The translations under genes and the position numbers were made by a program. From positions 135,581 to 199,580 of the forward strand of contig NZ_BDJF01000006.1 in NCBI RefSeq assembly GCF_001895205.1: a DNA stretch of 64,000 bases, written 5' to 3'. Positions within the stretch are counted from its first letter, which is position 1. Each line of letters opens with the position of its first letter. The DNA comes from Vibrio injensis (lineage in GTDB: Bacteria; Pseudomonadota; Gammaproteobacteria; Enterobacterales; Vibrionaceae). Under the pieces are notes generated by a model, which saw only the letters and a list, made by a program, of their open reading frames with translations, was not told the DNA's origin and did not search any database. Shown in pieces: positions 56,803 to 64,000 of the stretch.

Positions 56803-57465
56803 ATGGATAATCCGCTTGTTATCAGGCGACTGGGTAGACAAGATTATTTGCCTGTTTGGCAAGCCATGCATCAGTTTACCGATCAACGTGATGAACAAAC
56901 GGCCGATGAAATATGGCTTGTTGAACACCATCCCGTTTTTACCCAAGGTCAAACAGGCAAAGCTGAGCATCTTCTCAATCCAGGAAATATCCCGATCGTA
57001 CAGAGTGATCGTGGAGGTCAAGTGACTTACCATGGCCCAGGTCAATTAGTTGCTTATGTATTGATTAATTTAAGACGCAAAAAACTCGGCGTTCGAGAAT
57101 TAGTCACACGTATTGAACAACTCGTGATAGACACCTTAAAAACCTACCATATTGATTCTGCCGCTCGCCCAGACGCTCCGGGTGTCTATGTCGATGGAAA
57201 GAAAATATGCTCGCTAGGTTTACGTATTCGTAAAGGCTGTTCATTTCACGGTCTTGCCCTTAACGTCAATATGGATCTTTCTCCTTTTCTGCGCATTAAC
57301 CCTTGTGGCTATCAAGGCATGGAAATGGTACAAGTCTGTGATTTAGGTGGGCCAGACAACTTACCAGAAATTGAACAGCAAATGATCCAAGAGCTTGTCC
57401 GTTTATTCGGTTATCAACAAGTCGAATTCAGCACAGAAGCACCTTTTATAGGTAAAATAGCATGA
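56803..57465 (+). CDS. lipB: Octanoyltransferase LipB
   Basis: LipB moves octanoate from acyl carrier protein to lipoyl domains. Conserved blocks are [36 protein letters not shown] with the catalytic Lys, and INPCGYQG with the catalytic Cys. The 220-residue length is standard. lipA overlaps it by 4 bp (ATGA). Confidence 0.96.
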   Translation: MDNPLVIRRLGRQDYLPVWQAMHQFTDQRDEQTADEIWLVEHHPVFTQGQTGKAEHLLNPGNIPIVQSDRGGQVTYHGPGQLVAYVLINLRRKKLGVRELVTRIEQLVIDTLKTYHIDSAARPDAPGVYVDGKKICSLGLRIRKGCSFHGLALNVNMDLSPFLRINPCGYQGMEMVQVCDLGGPDNLPEIEQQMIQELVRLFGYQQVEFSTEAPFIGKIA

Positions 57466-58427
57466 GCAAACCAATTCAAATGGAAAAAGGCGTTAAATAT
57501 CGTGACGCTGATAAAATGGCACTGATTCCGGTGAAAAACATGCCGGTTGAGCAAAAAGAAGTGCTACGTAAGCCATCGTGGATGAAGATTAAACTCCCTG
57601 CCGATAGCCAGCGTATACAAGAAATTAAAGCCGCGATGCGTAAAAATAATCTTCACTCTGTCTGTGAAGAAGCGTCTTGCCCCAACTTGGCGGAGTGCTT
57701 TAATCATGGCACCGCTACGTTTATGATCCTTGGTGCTATTTGTACTCGACGCTGCCCATTTTGTGATGTAGCCCATGGACGTCCAAATGCCGTTGATGGC
57801 GCAGAGCCGAAAAAACTCGCTGAAACCATTCGTGATATGAAGCTCAAGTATGTCGTGATCACTTCGGTCGACCGCGATGACTTACGCGATGGTGGCGCTG
57901 AACATTTTGCCAACTGTAATCGTGAAATTCGTGCTTTAAATCCAGGAATTCGAATTGAAACTTTAGTCCCTGACTTTCGAGGCCGGATGGACATTGCGCT
58001 AGAAAAACTCAAAGATAATCCGCCAGATGTGCTTAACCATAACCTAGAAACAGCTCCACGCCTGTACCGTAAAGCGCGCCCTGGGGCAAACTATAAATGG
58101 TCTTTAGAATTGCTGCGTAAGTTTAAAGAGCAACATCCTGATATCCCAACCAAATCAGGTATCATGATGGGCTTAGGTGAAACCAAAGAAGAGATCATCC
58201 AAGTTTTAAAAGATTTACGAGAGCATGGCGTAACAATGCTGACATTAGGTCAGTATTTAGCACCAAGTCGTCACCATCTACCGGTTGAGCGCTACGTGCC
58301 ACCTGAAGAGTTTGATGAGCTAAAAGAGATCGCTCTTGAGCTTGGCTTTACCCATGCTGCCTGTGGACCTTTTGTCCGCTCATCTTATCATGCGGATTTG
58401 CAGGCTAAGGGCTTAGAAGTCAAATAA
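57462..58427 (+). CDS. lipA: Lipoyl synthase
   Basis: This radical SAM enzyme inserts two sulfur atoms into octanoyl groups made by LipB. The auxiliary cluster Cys residues lie in [12 protein letters not shown], and the radical SAM motif is CTRRCPFC. The C-terminal RSSYHA provides the Ser ligand. The length is 321 residues. ATGA overlap with lipB implies coupled translation. Confidence 0.98.
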   Translation: MSKPIQMEKGVKYRDADKMALIPVKNMPVEQKEVLRKPSWMKIKLPADSQRIQEIKAAMRKNNLHSVCEEASCPNLAECFNHGTATFMILGAICTRRCPFCDVAHGRPNAVDGAEPKKLAETIRDMKLKYVVITSVDRDDLRDGGAEHFANCNREIRALNPGIRIETLVPDFRGRMDIALEKLKDNPPDVLNHNLETAPRLYRKARPGANYKWSLELLRKFKEQHPDIPTKSGIMMGLGETKEEIIQVLKDLREHGVTMLTLGQYLAPSRHHLPVERYVPPEEFDELKEIALELGFTHAACGPFVRSSYHADLQAKGLEVK

Positions 58428-58498
58428 CCCTATCGCGAATCTATACGGTTATCAGCAGTAGAGCCTATCCCTCCGCTGATTAATGATTGCGTTATAAA

Positions 58499-58525
58499 AA
58501 AATGGCCCGCACAGCGGGCCATTTT
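58499..58525. terminator. Bidirectional terminator between lipA and glyA
   Basis: A perfect 12-bp stem AAAATGGCCCGC / GCGGGCCATTTT with a 3-nt loop separates the two convergent genes. Confidence 0.88.
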
Positions 58526-58543
58526 ATCTACTATGACAAAGTA

Positions 58544-59794
58544 TTAAGCGTAAACCGGTAAGCGTTGACAAATCGCTAACACTTTCTGTTTAGTCGCTTC
58601 AATAACCGCTTGATCGTTGGCGTTATCTAATACGTCACACATCCAGTTTGCCAAATCTTGTGCATCTTGCTCAGTAAATCCACGACGTGTGATCGCTGGT
58701 GTTCCAATACGAATACCCGAGGTTACAAATGGGCTACGAGGATCGTTAGGTACCGAGTTTTTATTCACGGTGATATTCGCTGCACCCAGTGCGGCATCGG
58801 CTTCTTTACCAGTAATCCCTTTATCAATCAGATCAACTAAAAACAGGTGATTTTCAGTGCTGTTAGAAACAATCTTGTAACCGCGTTCTTGGAATTGAGC
58901 CACCATCGCTTTGGCATTTTTTACCACGCGAGCTTGGTACTCTTTAAACTCAGGCTCCATTGCTTCTTTAAATGCTACCGCTTTCGCCGCAATAACATGC
59001 ATTAATGGCCCACCTTGGCCACCCGGGAAAACCGCCGAGTTAAGCTTTTTGTACATCTCTTCGCCCGCATTGGACAAAATCAAACCGCCACGAGGGCCAG
59101 CTAACGTTTTATGCGTCGTCGTGGTCACCACATGCGCATAAGGGAGCGGAGTTGGATAAACTCCCGCCGCAATCAAACCAGCAACGTGCGCCATATCGAC
59201 AAAAAAGTAAGCGTCAACTTTATCGGCAATCTCACGCATCCGTTTCCAATCAACGATTTGTGAATAAGCCGAGAAACCACCAATAATCATCTTCGGCTTG
59301 TGCTCAAGAGCTAATGCTTCCATCTCTTCGTAATTGATCTTACCGCTTTCATCAATACCGTATGGGATAACATTATAGTGTTTACCCGAAAAGTTAACTG
59401 GAGAGCCATGAGTTAAATGACCACCATGAGCGAGACTCATGCCTAATACGGTATCGCCTGGGTTAAGTAACGCCATATAAACGGCACTGTTAGCCTGAGA
59501 ACCAGAGTGAGGCTGAACGTTAGCGTACTCACAACCAAATAGCTGACAAGCACGGTCAATAGCTAATGCTTCGGCTTTATCAACGTATTCACAACCGCCG
59601 TAATAACGTTTACCTGGGTAACCTTCAGCGTATTTGTTGGTGAGCTGAGAGCCTTGTGCTTCCATAACCCGTGGGCTAGTGTAGTTTTCTGAAGCAATAA
59701 GCTCGATGTGTTCTTCTTGACGAAGCGTTTCTTCTTGGATTGCTGCGAATAACTCCGCATCGTAATCAGCGATATTCATATCACGCTTAAGCAT
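58544..59794 (-). CDS. glyA: Serine hydroxymethyltransferase
   Basis: This PLP enzyme interconverts serine and glycine and charges tetrahydrofolate with one-carbon units. The PLP Lys is in [13 protein letters not shown] (about residue 230). [17 protein letters not shown] and YPGKRYYGG are family signatures. The length is 416 residues. The ATG at 59794 has GGAG 7 nt upstream. A PurR operator lies about 90 bp upstream, matching purine control of glyA in E. coli. Confidence 0.98.
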   Translation of the reverse strand: MLKRDMNIADYDAELFAAIQEETLRQEEHIELIASENYTSPRVMEAQGSQLTNKYAEGYPGKRYYGGCEYVDKAEALAIDRACQLFGCEYANVQPHSGSQANSAVYMALLNPGDTVLGMSLAHGGHLTHGSPVNFSGKHYNVIPYGIDESGKINYEEMEALALEHKPKMIIGGFSAYSQIVDWKRMREIADKVDAYFFVDMAHVAGLIAAGVYPTPLPYAHVVTTTTHKTLAGPRGGLILSNAGEEMYKKLNSAVFPGGQGGPLMHVIAAKAVAFKEAMEPEFKEYQARVVKNAKAMVAQFQERGYKIVSNSTENHLFLVDLIDKGITGKEADAALGAANITVNKNSVPNDPRSPFVTSGIRIGTPAITRRGFTEQDAQDLANWMCDVLDNANDQAVIEATKQKVLAICQRLPVYA

Positions 59795-60171
59795 CTGTAT
59801 CTCCTGACTCAGATTTATCTGAAATTAGCTATCCCCAAACGACTTAGTATCTTTTGGGCATAAAAACCACACAATGACCCAACGCAAACGTTTTCGTCAC
59901 CCTAACGGCGCGCATTCTACCTAATTTAACGTGTCTCATAAAGCGTAAATTACATAAAATATCATGCAGTTTTTTCATCATGACTAACGATAATAGTCCG
60001 CTGAACGTGAACCTATCGCTTAAGTGTCAATGTTACGCTTTACAGCCTGTAAAACGCTCATGACATAGATCTACCTTAATTTCTGCCTGTATGCTACCGA
60101 AAATCGCCACTTTTCATTACTATAGCGCGCAACTATTCCCTCTAATCCGATTGATCTTTTGAGCTGTAGCA
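59795..60171. other. glyA / YitT-family divergent spacer
   Basis: This 377-bp spacer holds the glyA promoter and PurR operator and the promoter of the YitT-family gene. No additional gene or riboswitch is recognised. Confidence 0.45.
59882..59897. promoter_or_regulatory. PurR operator upstream of glyA
   Basis: ACGCAAACGTTTTCGT matches the PurR consensus ACGCAAACGTTTGCGT at 15 of 16 positions. It lies 88 bp upstream of the glyA start. Confidence 0.85.
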
Positions 60172-60774
60172 ATGGATAAACACACCCACAAAGAAGATAT
60201 AATCGCCATGCTGACTGGAACGTTCTTAGTCGCGCAAGGCGTGTTTTTTCTCCAAGCTGGAGAACTACTGACTGGCGGAACTGCTGGATTAGCACTGCTG
60301 ATGACCCACTTTTTGCCTTGGTCATTTGGCTGGCTGTATTTTATGGCTAATAGTCCATTTTATTTATTAGCTTGGCGTCGTTTCGGCGGTCGATTTGCTA
60401 TCAATAGCGCGTTATGCGGGGCATTAGTCTCGATTTTTACTGATCATTTGGCCATGTTCATTACCCTCAGCGAAATAGATCCATTTTATTGCGCACTGGC
60501 GGGCGGACTATTAATGGGCCTTGGCATGCTGATTCTTTTTCGTCATCGCGCGAGTTTAGGCGGTTTTAATGTCCTCTGTTTAGCGATACAAGATAGGTAT
60601 GCAATACCTGCAGGCCATGTACAGATGGTGATCGACGGATTAATACTGAGTGCTTCTTTGTTCTTTATCAGTCCAAGTACGGTGTTGTTGTCTATTTTTG
60701 GGGCGATTATCTTGAATCTAGTGCTGAGTATGAATCATAAGCCTACTCGCTATAACGTTACTTATCAGCCTTAA
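60172..60774 (+). CDS. YitT-family (DUF161) membrane protein
   Basis: This 200-residue protein has five or six membrane segments and the YitT-type glycine-rich segment GELLTGGTAGLALL near the N-terminus, with LGGFNVLCL further on. It lacks the C-terminal DUF2179 domain found in longer relatives. The function is unknown. It is a single gene between two strong signals. Confidence 0.85.
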   Translation: MDKHTHKEDIIAMLTGTFLVAQGVFFLQAGELLTGGTAGLALLMTHFLPWSFGWLYFMANSPFYLLAWRRFGGRFAINSALCGALVSIFTDHLAMFITLSEIDPFYCALAGGLLMGLGMLILFRHRASLGGFNVLCLAIQDRYAIPAGHVQMVIDGLILSASLFFISPSTVLLSIFGAIILNLVLSMNHKPTRYNVTYQP

Positions 60775-60792
60775 ATCTAAGTGCTAGCCATG

Positions 60793-60830
60793 AAAAACGC
60801 CTTAAGCCAATATCGGTTTAAGGCGTTTTT
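60793..60830. terminator. Bidirectional terminator between the YitT gene and the RND pump
   Basis: AAAAACGCCTTAA pairs with TTAAGGCGTTTTT across a short loop. T runs follow in both directions. Confidence 0.9.
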
Positions 60831-60863
60831 TTATACGCAAATCGAAACAGCGTTCGTCATTGA

Positions 60864-63800
60864 CTAATGGGTCGCGCGTGATTTCACATCATGACTGATC
60901 GCTTTATCCAGTTCAGCCGCCACGTGCCCCGGTGAACGCGTCGTTTGTGAAATCAATCGATACATCGCTGGAATAACAAATAATGTCACCAATGACGCAA
61001 ACGCCATCCCAAAGAAAATCACGGTCCCTACCGAGACTCGACTTTCATAGCCCGCCCCTGTCGATAAAATCAGGGGTATCGCTCCAGCCAATGTGGTGAA
61101 CGCCGTCATCAGAATCGGCCGTAGACGTCGCGCAGAAGCATCAATAATGGCTTTCTCGAATTCATAACCTCGATCGCGCAACTGGTTGGCAAATTCAACA
61201 ATCAGAATACCATTTTTCGTCACCATACCGATCAGCATGATCATCCCTATTTGGCTATAAATGTTCATCCCCTGCCCCATGACAAATAGCCCGACAAATC
61301 CACCGAACACCCCCATAGGCACAGTAAACATCACCACTAACGGATTAATAAAGCTTTCAAATTGCGCCGCCAAGACCAAATAGGCGACTAGCAAAGCTAA
61401 TGCAAAGACAATCGCAACGCTGGATTGATTTTCCCGAAAATCTTTTGACTCCCCAGAGTAACTGACGGTGATGTCACTCGGTAATATCTCTTGAGCTGTC
61501 TTATCCAAAAAGTCGAGTGCTTGGCCTAAGGTATACCCCTCGGCAAGGTTAGCCGTCATAGTGATCGCTTTTTGCTTATTGTAGCGCGCTAAACGAATCG
61601 AGGATGCAACCTCCTCAATATGGGTCAAGGTGTCTAAGGTCACTAGCTCCCCTGATGCTGTTCGCAAATAGATCTGACTCAAATCCGAAGCGTTATTGAA
61701 GCGATTTTCGTCACCACGTAAATACACATCGTATTCTTCCCCTCGCTCGACAAAGGTTGTCACCTTTTGTCCACCGAGCATCACTTCTAAGGTATTGGAA
61801 ATCTCTTGCACACTGATACCGAGTTCAGCGGCACGCTGACGATCAACCGAAACAACCAGTTCTGGCGTTTTCTCTGAATAGTTACTGTCAACACCAGTCA
61901 TCATCTGTGATTCTGTTGCACGCTGTTTAAGTACTTCAGTCCATTGTTGTAGCTCTTCATAATCGGAGCCGCCAAGAACAAACTGCACCGGTTCACTAGA
62001 CCCGCCTCGAAACCCCGGCATAAATGGGAACACACGCACATCAGGAATCCCCGCCAACGCTTGTCGTATATGATTCAAGGCTTGTTGAGCGGTGATATCG
62101 CGCTCATTCCAATCATCCAGAATCATAATCACAAAACCCGTTTGATCCCCAGCGTTACCACCAAACGCTGGCGACTGGATACTGAAAGACTTTAAAAAAC
62201 CTTGACCGAGTAATGGCATTAATCGTGACTCGACCAAATCCATATTGGCTGCCATGCGGTTATAACTGGTCGCATCAGCACCACGCACAAAGGCAAAAAT
62301 CACGCCGCGATCTTCGGAAGGGGTTAACTGAGCGGGAACCTGTTGATTAAGCGCATAGCTGCCCCCGACACAAGCCATAATCACTAACGGTGCGGCCCAC
62401 TTTATCCGTAAAGCCAATTGTAAAGCACGGCGATAATTAGCTTCTAATCGAGCAAACAATTTATCGACCAAGCGATTAAAACGGTTTGGTTTAACATTGG
62501 CGCGTAAAATTTTGCTGCTCAACACTGGCGTCAGGGTTAAAGCAATTAAGGAAGAGAAAATCACGGACATTGCTAGCAGCACCGAAAATTCAGTGAAGAG
62601 TAGCCCTACCATGCCATCCATAAACGAGATCGGTAAAAAAACCATCACTAAAACCAGTGTGGTAGCAATCACCGCAAACCCAACTTCCTGCGCCCCTTTA
62701 TAAGCGGCCAGTAAGGGTTTATCTCCCTGCTCAATATGATGATAGATATTCTCCATCACCACAATGGCATCATCAACGACCAATCCAATAGCTAAAATTA
62801 ACGCCATTAACGTGATCAAATTAATCGAAAAACCAAAATAATAGGCGGCAATCAGCGAAGATATCAATGAAACTGGTACAGTCACTGCAGGGATTAAAGT
62901 AGCACGAGCTTGACCAATAAAAATATACAGTACCAGTACCACCAACCCGCCAGTAATAAACAGCGTGCTATAAACTTCTTCAATCGAACGCTCGATAAAC
63001 ACCGTTGAGTCGTAATCAATCGCTAATCGAGTTCCTTCGGGCAAAAACTGTTGGACACGATCAACCTCTTGATGAATTCGAGCGGCAACTTCCAACGGGT
63101 TAGCATCAGATTGAGGAATTATCCCCATGCTGACATTGACCACCCCATCACTTTTAAAGGTCGAGTTTTCATTTTCTGCACCAATAAAGACGTCCGCTAC
63201 GTCGCGTAAATAGATCGGCGTATTGTCACTGGCTTGTTTAATCACTAGTGACTGAAAATCCTCTTCGCTTTGATAGCTTCTCGCCGTACGTACTGACATG
63301 ACTGTAGAATCATTACGAACTTGTCCCCCAGGGCTTTCAATGTTTTCTCGCCGCAATGCATTAGTAATATCGGTGGTGGTGATACCGCGTCCGGCCATTT
63401 GTTCTGGATTAAGACGAACGTACATGACTTTATATAAGCCGCCAGAAATATCCACCGAGCTAACGCCACTGATCAAGCTAAACCTATCAACTAAAACCCG
63501 ATCGATATAATCGGTAAGCTGAGTACGATCCATATTGGATGAGCTTAAGTTAATGTATACCGAGGCTTCACCCGAACCATTATTCTTAAACACTTGTGGA
63601 TCGTCCGCTTGCTCTGGTAGTGATCGTTTTGCTCGCGCAACTGCATCACGAATATCGCTCACGCCTTCATTCAAATCGTAACCAAGCTTAAAGGTGACAG
63701 TAATCCGTGACATGCCATTACGAGTAGTTGAACTAATTTCATCTATACCACTGATCCCGGCCAATTGGTCTTCAAGTACTGAAGTGATTTGACTTTCAAT

Positions 63801-63974
63801 AATGGTCGCAGAAGCACCGCTGTATCGCGTCGAAATTGATACGACAGGGCTTTCAATATCCGGCATTTCACGTACAGACAGTTTAGAAAAAGAAACCAAA
63901 CCAAAAACACACAATAATAAACTTAGTACCACCGCCGCAACGGGGCGTTTTACTGAAATATCTGATAACAACAT
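60864..63974 (-). CDS. RND (HAE-1) multidrug efflux inner-membrane subunit
   Basis: This AcrB-type proton-driven pump has 1036 residues and 12 membrane segments with two large periplasmic loops. The proton-relay Asp pair is in GLVVDDAIVVMEN (about residue 407). SVREMPDIESPVV and GASATIIESQIT mark the first periplasmic domain. The single long subunit with a preceding adaptor gene points to a tripartite pump. It resembles the MexF/VexH-like branch, but the substrate range is unknown. Its ATG overlaps the stop of the upstream gene. Confidence 0.94.
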   Translation of the reverse strand: MLLSDISVKRPVAAVVLSLLLCVFGLVSFSKLSVREMPDIESPVVSISTRYSGASATIIESQITSVLEDQLAGISGIDEISSTTRNGMSRITVTFKLGYDLNEGVSDIRDAVARAKRSLPEQADDPQVFKNNGSGEASVYINLSSSNMDRTQLTDYIDRVLVDRFSLISGVSSVDISGGLYKVMYVRLNPEQMAGRGITTTDITNALRRENIESPGGQVRNDSTVMSVRTARSYQSEEDFQSLVIKQASDNTPIYLRDVADVFIGAENENSTFKSDGVVNVSMGIIPQSDANPLEVAARIHQEVDRVQQFLPEGTRLAIDYDSTVFIERSIEEVYSTLFITGGLVVLVLYIFIGQARATLIPAVTVPVSLISSLIAAYYFGFSINLITLMALILAIGLVVDDAIVVMENIYHHIEQGDKPLLAAYKGAQEVGFAVIATTLVLVMVFLPISFMDGMVGLLFTEFSVLLAMSVIFSSLIALTLTPVLSSKILRANVKPNRFNRLVDKLFARLEANYRRALQLALRIKWAAPLVIMACVGGSYALNQQVPAQLTPSEDRGVIFAFVRGADATSYNRMAANMDLVESRLMPLLGQGFLKSFSIQSPAFGGNAGDQTGFVIMILDDWNERDITAQQALNHIRQALAGIPDVRVFPFMPGFRGGSSEPVQFVLGGSDYEELQQWTEVLKQRATESQMMTGVDSNYSEKTPELVVSVDRQRAAELGISVQEISNTLEVMLGGQKVTTFVERGEEYDVYLRGDENRFNNASDLSQIYLRTASGELVTLDTLTHIEEVASSIRLARYNKQKAITMTANLAEGYTLGQALDFLDKTAQEILPSDITVSYSGESKDFRENQSSVAIVFALALLVAYLVLAAQFESFINPLVVMFTVPMGVFGGFVGLFVMGQGMNIYSQIGMIMLIGMVTKNGILIVEFANQLRDRGYEFEKAIIDASARRLRPILMTAFTTLAGAIPLILSTGAGYESRVSVGTVIFFGMAFASLVTLFVIPAMYRLISQTTRSPGHVAAELDKAISHDVKSRATH

Positions 63975-64000
63975 TATTGTGCGCCTTTCTTAACCGGTTG
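63974..64000 (-). CDS. Probable RND membrane-fusion protein (last residues only)
   Basis: In the minus-strand frame that ends in TAA at 63976-63974, the window edge encodes QPVKKGAQ and then stops. The TAA shares its last A with the pump ATG, the TAATG coupling common between an adaptor (MFP) gene and its RND pump. The identity is inferred from position only. Confidence 0.5.
   Translation of the reverse strand, partial: QPVKKGAQ

Overview
The window is a core-chromosome segment of a Gram-negative gammaproteobacterium, almost certainly a Vibrio or close Vibrionaceae relative. The pointers are a toxR-toxS pair next to htpG, a very long acidic FimV-family protein of the HubP type, a GlcNAc PTS permease without its own IIA domain next to nagAC, and a gene order that matches, from memory, the large chromosome of Vibrio cholerae (hubP, glnS, nagE, nagAC, asnB, rfaH, hemH, adk, htpG, toxRS ... 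ligA, zipA, cysZK, ptsHI-crr, miaB ... leuS ... rodA ... lipBA, glyA). I see no insertion sequence, prophage, integron, CRISPR array, rRNA or tRNA.

Layout. 1-3674: hubP, cut by the left edge, with long internal repeats. 4-8 kb: glnS and nagE on the minus strand. 8-12.5 kb: nagAC and asnB. 12.5-19.2 kb: rfaH, a POT peptide transporter, hemH, adk, htpG. 19.6-21.3 kb: toxR (frameshifted), toxS and a small Rdx protein. 21.3-27.4 kb: yfcE, yfcH, an SDR, a possible 24-residue membrane peptide, ybbN, qmcA/nfeD and cueR. 27.4-32.6 kb: a DUF2057 protein, a porin, ligA, zipA. 32.8-37.8 kb: cysZ, cysK and the ptsH-ptsI-crr phosphorelay. 37.9-45.1 kb: a ubiquinone hydroxylase, miaB, and ybeZ-ybeY-corC-lnt. 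45.1-58.4 kb: ybeL-like, leuS, lptE, holA, rsfS, rlmH, mrdA, rodA, rlpA, dacA, ybeD, lipB, lipA (translation, outer-membrane assembly, cell elongation, lipoylation). 58.5-64 kb: glyA with a PurR operator, a YitT-family protein and an RND efflux pump running off the right edge.

How genes work together. NagE needs a IIA partner and Crr, encoded about 30 kb away, is the natural donor through PtsI and PtsH; NagA deacetylates the product and NagC is the expected repressor. CysZ and CysK bring in sulfate and make cysteine. MrdA, RodA, RlpA and DacA build and trim the cell wall during elongation. LptE and Lnt serve the envelope. LipB and LipA make the lipoyl cofactor.

I find no convincing new multi-gene system. 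The most notable signals are: a perfect 5-bp tandem duplication in toxR that shifts the frame before the periplasmic domain; two mutually exclusive 12-bp pairings in the leuS-lptE spacer; a 24-bp sequence repeated on both sides of corC; about 500-bp repeats and a hexamer tract in hubP; and two small unannotated ORFs (24 residues before ybbN, about 50 residues before nagA).
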